Source: Favolaschia claudopus
Taxonomy: Eukaryota; Basidiomycota; Agaricomycetes; Agaricales; Mycenaceae
Length of the DNA: 64,000 nucleotides
Assembly (NCBI GenBank): GCA_037176885.1
Contig: JAWWNJ010000065.1
Coordinates: forward strand, 310,001-374,000
Reading direction: 5' to 3'
Part shown: positions 1-11,577 of the stretch, piece after piece
Layout: each line of letters opens with the position of its first letter
How positions within the stretch are numbered: position 1 is the stretch's first letter
Notes under the pieces: generated by a model
What the model saw: the letters and a program-made list of their open reading frames with translations, nothing else
Told to the model about the DNA's origin: nothing
Databases searched by the model: none
Position numbers and translations under genes: made by a program

Positions 1-639
1 TGTTTAGGGGTGATGTCAGAATAAATGAGCGAGGGACGTTGGAAATGAAAGGATGGACGCTTGGCGCCAGCAACGGACAAGTCGAATGGTCTAAAGAGTG
101 ACATAGATTGTAATTAATAACGTGAATGAAAGAAATAATGAAGGCGCGGGAGCGCACCGTTACAGTTTTGTGCACCCCAAGTCTGGCCGCTGTGCTCCAG
201 TACTCGTCGTGGTTGAGCTCCAAGGAATTGAAGGCCATGTCACCTTCCCAATTGACACTGAGGTCAGTGGGTGGGAGTTACACTAGCAAGGAACAACACT
301 GGGTAGCTAACACGGTGGAACACAGCCTGAGAAATCCAAGATTTGGGGGTAAAACTAGACCATACACTTTCTTCGACAATCGAGTGTTGGACTAGAGTAC
401 TGGGAGTCAAGGGGGGGTATATACAAAGCACGACACTATCATACATTACTGAAACGACGGCTCAGAACATTGGAGAAATGTGCCGTATTTCAGTGAGAGC
501 ACGGCACTTTCCTTTTGGGAACCTGTCTCGGGAAATTCTGGGAATTGGTGCTCGTCCTCGCAGTGTTCGCCCGAAGGCCGAATAGTAAGACCTTAATTTG
601 TTAGGGCCTTATGATTTTTTGGCAGTGGGAAAGAAAGGT
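1..639. other. gene-free interval at window start
   Basis: I see short open frames on both strands but no motif, splice pattern or composition that supports a gene. The interval precedes a transposase remnant and is probably decayed repeat DNA. Confidence 0.4.
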
Positions 640-963
640 GCCATCTGCACGCTCCCGGAAACCTGTGCCAAAACAGTTTAGAAACCTCGATGTGTGGAAA
701 CAATCAGCTCACGACGCTTGGCCTCCCCAAACCATTTCAATGGGATTCAACTCACAATGAAATTTGGGCAGGGGGGCCTCGTGACTTCTTACCACCACCA
801 TCTCCCGGTGCGGTTCAAGGAATGAGGCCCCTCCTGGCGCCGAAGGCTCCACGACCCTGGAGTAGCGCTGACCAACGCTGGTAACGACCCCGCCGACACC
901 GGTTACCGACATCACAGTCAGTGATCCCGCAACATATCCCAATGTTCTGACTTCCCTCTTCAC
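640..963 (-). pseudogene. DDE transposase remnant (pogo/DDE-superfamily-like)
   Basis: A short minus-strand frame contains PKFHCELNPIEMVWG at about 709-770. This is the block around the third catalytic acidic residue in the DDE superfamily endonucleases common in agaric genomes, where the motif reads PKFHCELNPIE-x-x-W. The hydrophobic lead-in (MVVVRSHEAPL) also fits. Just after VWG the frame must shift by one base to continue as AKRRELIV, and the first two catalytic Asp blocks are absent. Only the tail of a transposase gene remains, so it cannot be active. I am fairly sure of the superfamily and unsure of the subfamily. Confidence 0.6.
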
Positions 964-1340
964 CGTTTAAACCCGGGAAACTTGGGGAGAGCTCCTACAG
1001 CAAGCCAAATGAAAAAACCGGCCATATATCTTTTTGAATGCCGAGGCACCCGCGCCTGTCACGGCTAGTAGCGACTTATGTAATTCCGGTGTTTTATGTT
1101 CAGCCCGGAGACGTGTAACGGTCTCCTGGCAACGGAGAGAGAGAGAATCGGTTGACGGCACAAGCTACTCTACACCACCGACGGAATGTGATGTTGAGTT
1201 TGCGTGTGATGCTGTGTGATGTGTGACATCTCCCTAGCGTGTGGACTGAAGCGCCAACTGGATGCAAATCAGGCCACTTGCGTAAATTTTGCATGTCCGG
1301 CGGCCATTGTATGGGGGTAATATTGTAACATTATTAGCCT

Positions 1341-1541
1341 GTTTGCGATGCAGCCATTGAATGGCTAATGGCTACGCAAGTGCCCGAATTCCGGCGTATT
1401 GACGAAAGCTACCCCCGGTCTGAGCATCCAATTTTCATTCCAAATAGCTCTTCTTGACTTCGACATAAAAGTTTAGCCCATCAAACTTTCCTAATACGGA
1501 AATCGGTAGCCATTCAATGGCTCCAATGGCTCTTCGCAAAC
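1341..1541. mobile_element. small MITE-like inverted-repeat element (201 bp)
   Basis: The two ends are inverted copies of each other. The left begins GTTTGCGATGCAGCCATTG and the reverse complement of the right begins GTTTGCGAAGAGCCATTG, followed by AATGGCTA in both. No coding capacity. I could not identify a clean target-site duplication, so the boundaries are approximate. It abuts the subterminal-array element starting at 1580. Confidence 0.45.
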
Positions 1542-1579
1542 CCTCTATCAAGCAAATATGTACATATGGCTGTTTGGGG

Positions 1580-2349
1580 GTAATACTGGGGCATAATTAT
1601 GTCCAATTTCGATGAAAATACGCACAACCTAGCATAAAAAACACACAGCTTATACAAAAAATTTACACAGGTGTGTGCATGCGCCGCAAAATACACACCC
1701 CACAAAAAATGCACACCTTTGAAGGTTACTAGAAACGCACAAGTTCAAGTTTCGTCACATTGCCGATGTACTGGCTCTTGCCGAAGTGATGGCCTGAGCA
1801 TATTTGTGATGTGTCTTCGATCTTTGCAGTTATAATTCCTCGAAGATGTATGGCCTACATTGAGAGGGTAGACTTTGGTTTCAAAAACTGAATATTGCAT
1901 GGCCAGCCAAATAAATACGACGAAGAAGCAATCTGCAAATACCACCAAGTGCTTCCTCATTCTTTTTACAGATGAGGTACTATTATTAATGCAGAGCTGT
2001 TGGAAGCGTGGCTTTGTCTCCTGCCAATGTCAGAGCTATCATTATGGTCTAAAACAAACCTGGTAGTGCTCACTTGGGGCACTGAGTGTGTTTGGTGAGC
2101 GGATTTGTGATGCCGGAGGATTTTTTTTGATCCGTGTGATCCGTCAGCGCTTTGACTTGCTCGATCTTGAACGCCAACTACTGCCTGTGTGGGTTTCTGC
2201 AGGACATGTGGCTGTGTCCTTTTTTTCTGCACGAAAAGGTGTGTGTTTCTGCTGCACCCTCGGTAGCTGTGTATTTTTGTGCTGATTTGCACTCGACCTG
2301 TGCGAATTTTCACAAAGCTGTGCGCAAAATAATTATGCCCCAGTATTAC
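1580..2349. mobile_element. TIR element with subterminal CTGTGCA-type motif arrays
   Basis: Both ends carry the same 21 bp inverted repeat: GTAATACTGGGGCATAAT at 1580 and ATTATGCCCCAGTATTAC ending at 2349. Just inside each end lies an array of a degenerate motif, RMCCTGTGYA followed by a T-run, spaced about 20-35 bp. In the left arm (1605-1735) it reads as its reverse complement (CACAGG after A-runs); in the right arm (2087-2325) it reads forward. The middle (1740-2087) has no convincing gene. Subterminal arrays of this kind resemble transposase-binding repeats of DNA transposons, which is inference; no transposase is present. The superfamily is unknown. Confidence 0.55.
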
Positions 2350-2459
2350 AGCCATATATTAAACCACAACCTGGCGCGTTTGAGTGATTTTTCTCACAAC
2401 CCATCCAATGTAAGAAAGAGGAAGACCCCACCCTTCCATTATCAAGGAGAAAATACGCT

Positions 2460-2735
2460 CAGGCCAAGATAGATCTCAGAATTACACAACCTCAATTCAG
2501 CACAGCTCAATTTTGATCTCGGGAACTCTCACCTTCGTTTGCAACTTCGAAATAAAAAGAGCACAAGCTGAGATTGCACATAAGGAGAAAGAACACCACC
2601 TCATTCAGAAATAGCACACCCTCACTTAAGACAAAACAAAATGACACAGGTCTGGACAGAGCGAAAATGAAAATACACAACCTCAACCGGTCCGTGCCTG
2701 GAAACGCACAACTCCGCGGTATTACGGCAGTCTCG
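2460..2735. repeat. second CACAG-type motif array, unpaired arm
   Basis: Directly beyond the element at 1580-2349 there is another array in inverted orientation, with repeated ACACAACCTC, GCACAGCTC, GCACACCCTC and GACACAGGTC blocks between A-rich spacers. It looks like the left arm of a further element whose core is lost. It ends about 65 bp before the start codon of the gene at 2802 and so forms that gene's upstream region. Confidence 0.5.
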
Positions 2736-2801
2736 TGATCGCGTCGTGATGTTTGTTTACACGTTCTGCTTCCTTCCTCCTACCACATCCTCGACCACAG
2801 C

Positions 2802-5165
2802 ATGCCCGAGACGCGGGAGACTGCCGCCTCCGGCAAGGTCGCAAAGATTGGCTTTGATACCGCTCTCCAAGCTGGCGCCGACCTTACTGTCAAGGCCGTA
2901 GTCGCTGATGCAAGCGCAAGCGAAGCGGAAGCCGAAGGCGCGCCAGAACGTGCCCAAACCGGCCTGGCCTACCAACTCGAGCCTACCTCAACGGTGGTAC
3001 GTGGAAGTGAAAGCCACCAGACCCCGATCTACCCCGAAGTCATGGCGCACTCGGTCAACAACTATCCACCTGTACCCTACCCACCGACATTGAAGAATCT
3101 CGTGCTGTCCGAGGTCCATGCAACACACAGGGGCTTGATTCTGAACTTTACAACCCTCTACTTCATGGTTCGTCCCCTCTTTCCTTTGTTATAACGTCTC
3201 TGAGTCGCCGAACTCGAATGCTTAGATTCTCTATCTCACGCACACCTCCGTGCAGTGGTATACGCGAGCGCGATGGGAGACTGGCATTATGTCTGTTACA
3301 AAACAGGTATTGAGCTCAATACAACTCACCTACATTCGCTTATTGTTTGATTTCTTTCAGGTTCGCAAGTTTCGCGTTGGAATGGCTTTTATATTCCAGG
3401 AATATGTTCTTGCGTTCGTTACTATCGATCTCTTGTTTCAGGTGAGTCAAGTTCTAAACTCTGAGCTTGTTTTCAATTCATGCATGTTTCTTATCCCAAC
3501 AGCCGATCTGGAAGACGTCTTTTGCGGAGTTTCGTGTCCCACCGAACATATACACAGCGACAACTGAGTTTCTCGTCCTCGTTGCGGATTGGATTCGTTC
3601 CGAGAACTTCTTAACTGGTCGAAAGTACGTCCTTGCTTGCGAAGCGATCCGACGCGCCAACAAGATCTGGTATGGTATCGGAGTTTACACCGTGATGGAA
3701 TTATTCTTCATGGCAGGTTCGTTTCCCATTTCTCTTCGCTTCTCTTCGCGTTATTTCCTCCCTTACCTGCATCTCAGGACTCTCTCCGTTTCTCACCGTT
3801 TGCGAACTCTTCTCAAGCCCGTCCCGTACGGCGCGCTTCCTCGCTGCATACTACACGTTCATCCATCACAGCGAAAACCACTTATGGTTCGCTTCCTCCT
3901 CCCTCTATATTAATTACTCGCTCACTGTCTCACGGCAGGAAATTATTGAGGCCCTGTATTCATGACGGCGTTCTCGCACCGACCACTGAGCAGAGGTTGA
4001 AATACGCGGACTGGCTGTACGTTTGGGGGAAGGAGCGTGTTATGATGTCGAACCGCATGGCCGAACTCGTCGACCACTTCAATGTAAAATCTTTCTTCCT
4101 CTTCCTTTCTTTCTTCGTTCTCTGCCCGCTCATTCTTTTTGGTTCCTAGACAACGTTAATCAACTTCGCTTCGGAAGAGACAGTAACTTGTCGTCGGACG
4201 CTGGATACGTTACATGATCCTTTCGAGCCGACGCTTGTTGCACCCGCCCTCACCGCCCACCCGAATTGGGGAAGCTTAATTTTCGGTGAGCAGGTGTGGC
4301 AGCAGGTCTCTGGCGATGTTTCGATGGAAGATGACCCGCTGACCGCCTTCATTTCTGTGATACTTACGCTGTCCTGGCTCCTCACCTTTCTCTCTCTAGA
4401 TTTACTTCCCGGTCGAACACATCTCGCTTCTGCTTCATTCTATCAACCATTGTTTCTCGAGGACGCAGCTCTGAAACGCGCACGCCGACCTACATTCACT
4501 TTTCACGCCGACAAAGACATGTGGTGTGTCGTTCGTGCTTATCCACCAACTCTTCACTGGGGAACCACACCGGCGTTAGTGCTCCTTTGTTTTTCGTTCT
4601 TTCGTTCGTTCCGTTCGCCAGTATTCATTCAATTCCAGGCAACACAAAAAACTCCCTGGAGTCACTGAGTTTTCGGACGAAGCTCGCCAATCGATGCTGT
4701 TCAAGTCCATCGTCACCTCTTCTCAAAGTGTTTCGATTGGGCCACTCGAATACTGTGGCAACGGGCACATGGTCGAAGTAGGCAATAATTCGTTGTGAGT
4801 ACGCTCCCGCTCCGCTTTTAGCTCTTATTTCCCTACTGATATCCTCGATTCATTCCTTCATTTTTTCTTCTAGCCTCGCGGTCTTCAAAGGTGACCCATA
4901 CATCCCGATCCACCTAGAAGAACGATTTATGCGAGGTCTGAATCGCAAATCATCGAAACTGGAGGTGCATGGGAAGGGGAAGAGAGCGCGCTCACAGAAG
5001 GAAAACAAGGCTCTGGACAACACATTGAAAACTCTGAAAGCTGGATATGAGAGGGTGAAAGGGGATGAGGACGGCGAATTGGGGGGAGAAGATGAGGAGA
5101 TCCCAGTGAAGCCAAAGCGGCGAAGATTGACTGCAGATCAGCGTATAGCACTTCAAAATATTTAG
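2802..5165 (+). CDS. intron-rich conserved-looking protein of unknown function
   Basis: Starts at MPETRETAASGKVAK and ends with a lysine-rich tail (KPKRRRLTADQRIALQNI). Introns of about 50-90 bp with GT..AG ends fall near 3168-3254, 3306-3360, 3441-3502, 3717-3778, 3895-3938, 4084-4148, 4357-4400, 4576-4638 and 4797-4873. Spliced exons read cleanly, for example VRKFRVGMAFIFQEYV, PIWKTSFAEFRVPPNIY, ADWIRSENFLTGRKYVLA and KYADWLYVWGKERVMM. The predicted protein is roughly 550-600 residues. The last 80 residues are highly charged with a basic KRRR cluster, which may be a nuclear localisation signal (inference). I recognise no domain. Exon junctions are hand-placed and could be off by a few bases. 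Confidence 0.65.
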
Positions 5166-6113
5166 TAACTTGTTCTTTTGACCATAATTCGGCTTCTAAT
5201 ACAAGACTTGTACTATGACTACTACAGTGAGCATTTATATCGACTCTCCTTCAACGAGATGTTCTACAATTTCCTCTAATTTCCTCGCACAAACACTCTC
5301 TTTGACAGCGTGACCGATTTGTGACATACGTGACTCGGGCGCGACAGTGAAGACCTAGGACCATACAAGGGCCATAGAATAAGGAGCCTCAGGGGTACAA
5401 AACAACTTATATGGGTTTATAGATGATTTGCAGCACCATATATCTTACCCCCCAACTCCGGTGAATATTTTTGCCCCCACAACGGCTTCATTGTGACACA
5501 TGTGACAGTGTGACACGCGAGGACGATTGCCCGAGCTCGACGAGAACTGGAGCTTCTCAATCTTCTGGGAGGCTAGTTCCAAATGAAGGACATGTAGATT
5601 GAAGAGAATTGTGCCAAGTATTGGTATAAGCAGCAGTCTACACTAGAGGTGAACAGACATCAGCAATTCATCAAACTGGTTGCCGTGTTGTCGGCGTTTT
5701 CCGGCATTTTGCCGTTGTTCTGCCAAAATCTGCTGAGAACTGGGCTCGATAGGACGGTCATACCCATTTGGATTTTAGAGGGAATATGTACCCTATCTAT
5801 AGCTCACATTGTGCACTTTAAACAAAATTTTCTGCCCAGCCGTTGTTGCGCGCAAACGAAAAGAGATCAGGCGTTATCAAAAAAAAGCCTTGGCGTTGTG
5901 GTGACCGTGCGTTGTGGCATTTTGGTGCGTTTTTCGGTGTTTTTCGGTGTTGTACAACGCCGCAACCAGTTTCGTAAAACACTGATGGAATCAAACTAGT
6001 ATCGACGCCCTAGAGGTACAATCCGGGGATCATCGAGCTTGTATCTACGAGTGTCGTTCAAGATCTGGGACAGGATTCCTGCAATTCTGATCCAATGAGC
6101 AGAGCCCGACACA
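5166..6113. other. intergenic interval, no supported gene
   Basis: Contains one 116-codon open frame at 5649-5999 on the plus strand with no recognisable motif and low-complexity GGTGTTTTTC repeats near 5930-5955. I see no RNA gene or clear transposon end. Confidence 0.4.
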
Positions 6114-9100
6114 TTACGGTCGACATGGTATGCCTAAGTGAGCTAAGTCAACGAAGAAGCTGAAATAAACTTGTAAAGGAAGCAAGCGTACCAGGGATAG
6201 CAGGTGGTATTGGCGAGTACGCGTCATCCCGGGGGCAAGAAGCGCATCCATGGTGAGCCGTCTGGATGGATCCGGGTGCGGGAACCGTTCAAGGATCTCC
6301 CGCATGAGCCCTTGCCAATAGCGAGTGGGTGAGCGTCGGAGAATAGTGGTTGCATCTTCAATATCATCGCTTTCCAAGGCGGTAGAATCAAGCCAGGTCG
6401 GCCGCGCACGAGTCTGGGAAAGAGGAGGAGGAGGAACACGAGAAGGACGAGATGGACCAGCTCTCGCGTTGTCAGAAGGCTGTGTCGAAGATGAGGACGA
6501 AGCTGCCTCTGCATTGGCACGGGGAGAGGCAGTAGTGGATTGGTTTGAAGAAGATGCGTTGGTGTTGGTCTTGGCGTTATTAGAGGCGGATGCGCGGCGG
6601 CGGGAACGAGTCCAGTCGTTACAAGCTTTCTTGAACATACCATCGCTGCTGCTGTCGCTACTACTACCACTGTCGCTGCTAGTGGTGGTACTGCTCTCAC
6701 TGTCAGACGCTGTCAGATTAAGATGGGTAATCCGGAATCAGTAAACGATCAGAAAGCAAAACAGTAGTACAAAACATACATATGATTATGGGTGGGGACT
6801 TGGCCTTAGTCCCTTTTCGACGACGACGGTCCGCTCGACGAACACGGATATCCCGCTCCGTGGTGGAACAGTCAAGCTCCCACCCCGAAGCAAGGGAGTC
6901 CGTGTTGGTCATATCTTGAACTCAGGTAAATCACAAATTCATGACACCGCAAGGGACATAAGCTTACCATCGAACTCTTCGTCGGACTTCCAGGTTCTAT
7001 AACGCAAGAGAAGCGAAACAAATCAATCAGATTGAAGGTACAGTATGAACATTAAATGTGCCTACGTTCGCTTCGATCGACTACGAGTGTTTGGGCCAGA
7101 TGAGGCCCCAGCACGGCGCTGCAGAGAAATTCATTTCAGTAGCTGCCTCAGTCGAAACAAAAGGTCGATGCGCTCACCGCAGCATAACTGCCATTCATTC
7201 CACCACCCTTGAAGAAATTGCGAATTTTACGAGCAATCCCCGCACTAGCGCTCTGAGCACAAGCAAGAATGGAAATATAGTCAGGATGACCGGTGTCGAG
7301 GTCGTCTAGAATGCGAGCCATCACAAGCTCCTAGAAACGACGCATGCCAAATTCCCCTCCAAGAATGACATGCTCAGCCGTCATCTCGCGAGGGTTGGAA
7401 GCGTCACCGAGTGCGTCCATCAGCAGGAAATTAATCTCGCTGACGTTGGGTGGATCCTTCTCCAGAGAGTTGAGAAGGAGGCGAAGATTCAGGTGATCGA
7501 AATCAGCCTCTGTTGCGACCTGATCAATCTTCATCAGAGGCCAGACATTACTAGTAAAGGAGAATGAAAACAACGCACTGGTAGGCTGGAGTCCTTAGTG
7601 TGCAAGATTACTGCCAACTCTCGACATCCCCCACGCGGATCCCACTCGCTTCGATGGTACTTGGCTCGGAGATGGCGTAAACAACGGAGGAGAGAAAGAG
7701 AGAGGTCGGTTAGATTATCAAATACTGCGAGATAGGCGTCATGGGAAGCACCGGCTTTGAGCGCCACAGGCAATGAAATGTATGCTGTCTGCAAATGCGG
7801 AGCCAGACCATGTAATCCCCCAGGCCCAATGGCAAATCCTTCGTCGAAGTCTGCCTCCAACTCGTCCGCCCCAATCTGCTCTGCCTGTCCCGCGAGACGC
7901 TTCCCCAATTTCGAGAGCATCAAGAATGGCTGACATATATTGGACTCGATGAAGGACAGAACTTCAGCGGCCTTGTTTCCTGAAATGAAAGGTCCGCGAC
8001 TGTCCCCTTCGTTGTCAGCCCACTTCAGACCAACGTCAGTTTGACTGCGTTTCTGTGACAAGTAAAATCACTCACATAAATGGCACGTCGAGACGCCTTC
8101 GCATCGGGCTGTTGCATATTGTGCAGCAGGCGCACCATTGTGAGGTGTGTCTGTGGGACAACTAACCCAGAGTCCTGTCGCAGCCGTCAATGTCAATCAT
8201 GGCAGAAAGAAAGCGAGAAAACGAACCGGAACAGGGGAGCGCCCCTCAAAATGGGGGCCGTTGTCAGAGTCATATTCGGCACTTGCAGCCACGTCCTCGT
8301 CGAAGAATCCGGTGTCAAAGTGGGAATCCTGTCATAGTTGAATCTACGGTCATCAAGTTGAAAGGAAAATGGATATACCTCGGCTTTCTGCTTGCCCTTC
8401 CCCTTCATATCCTGCCAATATAATCAATTTTGACGCCAATTGGGATGAGAAAGAGATTCAACATACCCCGGCTCTCTGCTTACCCTTCCCCTTAGGATCC
8501 TGTTCATCGAGTTGATAGCATCAGAACAGAGAGAGCGACGTAAACAGGAACTCGATGCGTACCATGAATGGAGCTGCTTTCTCTTTTCCTTTGTTGGTTC
8601 CCTGGAAGGTGTGATGAGATAAGGGCGGCAAACACAAACACAGAAGATCACTTACTGTCTTATTTCCAGCCTCCTCCTGCCGATCCCCACTTTCCCCATC
8701 CTCCATGGTCACATCCTATAAGTGAGCAAAGGGGATAAGACAACTGCAGCCTCGACAGATCGGGGTTACGCACCGAGTTTTCGTTGTCATCCTCGCTAGA
8801 CGAGGTAGCCTCATCGTCCGATGATTCAGACTCCGAATGATCAGAGGGAAGGTCGTGGTCGAGATTGTCATTGGGGTCGTAGGTCATGCCGTGGAAGGGA
8901 AGGTTCGGGCCAGCCGGGTTCAAGGCAATGAAAACAATCTTCCGGTATCGTGGACCCGATTTACGGATGTTTGAATCCGAGAGAGCACTATCGATAGTGG
9001 TTAGTCACCGTACTCCACCAACAGCACAACCACGGAACAAACTCACATCTGGAGAGCATCGTGATCCAGAACACGCTTGATTGGGCGAAGGATACGAGCG

Positions 9101-10443
9101 ACACCGGCCTTTGGAAGTGGCTTTCCTCCGGGCTTTGCGCGTCGAACCTTCCGAGTCACAGCGAGGAGGCGAAAACCGAAATCGTTGAATGCTTGAATGT
9201 GGGAGTAATTGATGGCAATTTTAGTTTGAATGTCGTGAGGGCTATCGTCGGAGGAGATCGTGATGATTTTAATGTAGCCGCCCTCTTCGAAATATAGGAG
9301 TCTGGAAATATTGTTGCCGTCAGAATATAATTGAGATATAATATCAAGATGAGAACGCACTCATGAGCCGCCGGAACTGTGCAATTCCCTCTGTTGACTT
9401 CTTTTGTGAAAGGAATCGCCGCGAAACAGTAGTTGGTGCGCTTTGCCGGTGGAGGTTTGGGTTCGGATGTGGGTGTTGGCTTGCCGCGCACATTTCGTTC
9501 ATGAGACGGCGAGGGATCATCGCGTCGTTTGCGTTTCCTCTGACTCTTGGATCGCAGGGGGTTGAGGTCTGCTTCTTTCTGTGCCTGCAGAGGTAGCATG
9601 AACACTTGATGCTGAGCTAGATAGTCGAAAATTGACTTACACTCAAGGCAGGATGAAAAATCTTGGAGCTGGACGCTTCACCAGATCGCCCCATCGCTGC
9701 GACGGAGTCTCGGTGCCGACTCTGAGCGAGATTGCGAAAAGAATGAGGACCAGAGGTCGATCCACGCAACGGAGAGCGACCGCGTTGCGCAGTCGACGTT
9801 GAAGTGCTAGCATGAGCTGCTGAGGCTGCCGGACGCGCGGCGAACATGGTTTGTGCCGTGGCAGAGAACGAAGAAGTTCGACTCTGAGCAATTTTGATCA
9901 GATAAAAGAACCTGAAACAGCGGAAACCTTTACCGGGATTGGTGTGGGTGAAGTCGTTGTCGGGCCGGCCGAGAACGTGAATTCCGATGTCGGGAAAGCG
10001 GAGGGAGACTAAATGTAACAGATATAAGCAAAATAGGCATAGGATAAAAGAGAAACCTCACAGATGGCGCAGGAGCGGGAGTTGGGATGGGATAAGTGTT
10101 CTGTCAGACGGTGTAAATGGAGTGTGTGGGCTTGAAACAAACACCCACCGAGGGAACGGGTATGGAAGAGGAGGAGAAAGTCGGCGCCGGCGCCGGGGGC
10201 ACTGCCGCTCGGGGCTGGCAGATTTATTTATCAGTCGCTGTCCAGTCAAAGTTAAACGGAAATACGTACGGGTTCCCGATGCTGAGCACCGACACAACCA
10301 CACACATCGCACGGTGTAGTCGCTAGGGGACGACCATGGTGGCCCGGGGCAGGGGAGTAGAACCCACAGCCTATGCGGCATTGCGGGTTGTTGCAGCCAC
10401 CCAACTCGGCTGGATTCAGATCTCTGAAATGCATCTGTGTCAT
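6114..10443 (-). CDS. large multi-exon basidiomycete protein with Cys-rich N-terminus
   Basis: I read this as one minus-strand gene of a lineage-expanded agaric family. It starts at 10443 with a short Cys/His-rich block (GGCNNPQCRIGCGFYSPAP, then TTPCDVCGCVGAQH), probably zinc-binding. A Ser/Ala-rich linker follows (9617-9847), then a basic stretch (9400-9600) and a conserved-looking segment: FAAIPFTKEVNRGNCTVPAA, YFEEGGYIKIITISSDDSP and FNDFGFRLLAVTRKV. Next come an acidic region (8660-8923), a helical region (7331-8061), and a Ser-rich then Pro-rich tail ending in FPHPDPSRRLTMDALLAPGM. Short introns separate the blocks, for example about 7118-7166 and 6918-6968. The family motifs are familiar from agaric genomes but I cannot name a function. 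Whether the far 3' exons belong to the same gene is inferred from consistent splicing. Confidence 0.55.
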
Positions 10444-11577
10444 TGAGAGGGATAGAGGACAAGGAGAGAGTGAAGAGAGTTAAGCAATGGGTATATCGTC
10501 GCAGACGCAGAGTGTGAAAGAAAGAAAAAAGGGAGGGATGAGCGAAGTGGGAAGAGGGAAGAAATAAAATAAAGTCGACTCACATGCCGTTCCCATTTTT
10601 GAATGGATAATGCAGCGAGATGTAGCGAGTTTGCGTGTTATGTGTTACCCAAAATCCGGCGCCAAGGAAGAGGTATCATGTGTACTTTGAATGAGGACCG
10701 GAGGAAACGGAAAACGGTTGTGCGGGATTTACACAGACTTGGTAAAGCAGCTGAAGTAAACATTGGCAATCCGGAAAGATAAAGAGATCATAAAGAGCAT
10801 TGAAAAAGGGGGAAAAAGCAAGAAAAAAGACACAAAAATATGTCAGATGCATTGAATTTGAATCCGAAGAGAAGAGGCCACCAGAGAAAGTGAGAGGTAA
10901 CAAACAGACAAATTTGCCCTCCATTGGAGTCACTCGAGATTACGCAGAGAGATCAGGAGAGAGCGTGGCGCCGATGATTGGTTTGCTAGTGAGATACTCG
11001 AAAGATTTGCGGTGCGAAGATCAATTGAAAAAATGTATGACATTGAGCGGATTTATCGGGATTTCGTGGACAACAGAGACTAAGACTAGACCTCCGACTC
11101 GTCCATTGAGAGCGAATACTTCAAAGGATTCGATAGAGACTCCAGAGATACTCGGGGGATGACGAGAGACAGGAAGAAGCTGATGATTGACATTGTTTGC
11201 CATCAGCACTGATGTCGAACAAAACATAACACATTCTCAACGTTGCCAGCATTCCGGGCCCAACAGCTGGGGGGTAGGGTTGACCATGTCCATTTCATTT
11301 TGAATGCAATATGGAATGCTTTCGTACAGGTGCACAGTCTTATTCTATAGGCCTGCGTGAATCCTCAAGGTTGCAATTGATCGTTCCGATTTACGAAGAC
11401 GTCATCTCGCCCAGTCATTTTAGCTACTTCTGTGGGAAGCTCGGAAACACATCCTGTATCTCTATACTGTGTATCCGTCTCGCACATAATCACTCACAGT
11501 CATCGGGAGTTTCTCCTTACTCAGACGGCTAAAATCACAGTTATTTTCTCCGTCCGAGTCCAAGGCAACACGCAAGT
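10444..11577. other. intergenic interval, no supported gene
   Basis: A-rich between 10500 and 10900, with several open frames that show no motif. It separates two minus-strand genes and holds the upstream region of the gene ending at 6114. Confidence 0.35.

Noticed and set aside
6325..6744. Plus-strand 139-codon open frame rich in Glu, Ala and Arg
   Set aside because: It is the antisense shadow of the Ser/Pro-rich tail exon of the minus-strand gene at 6114-10443.
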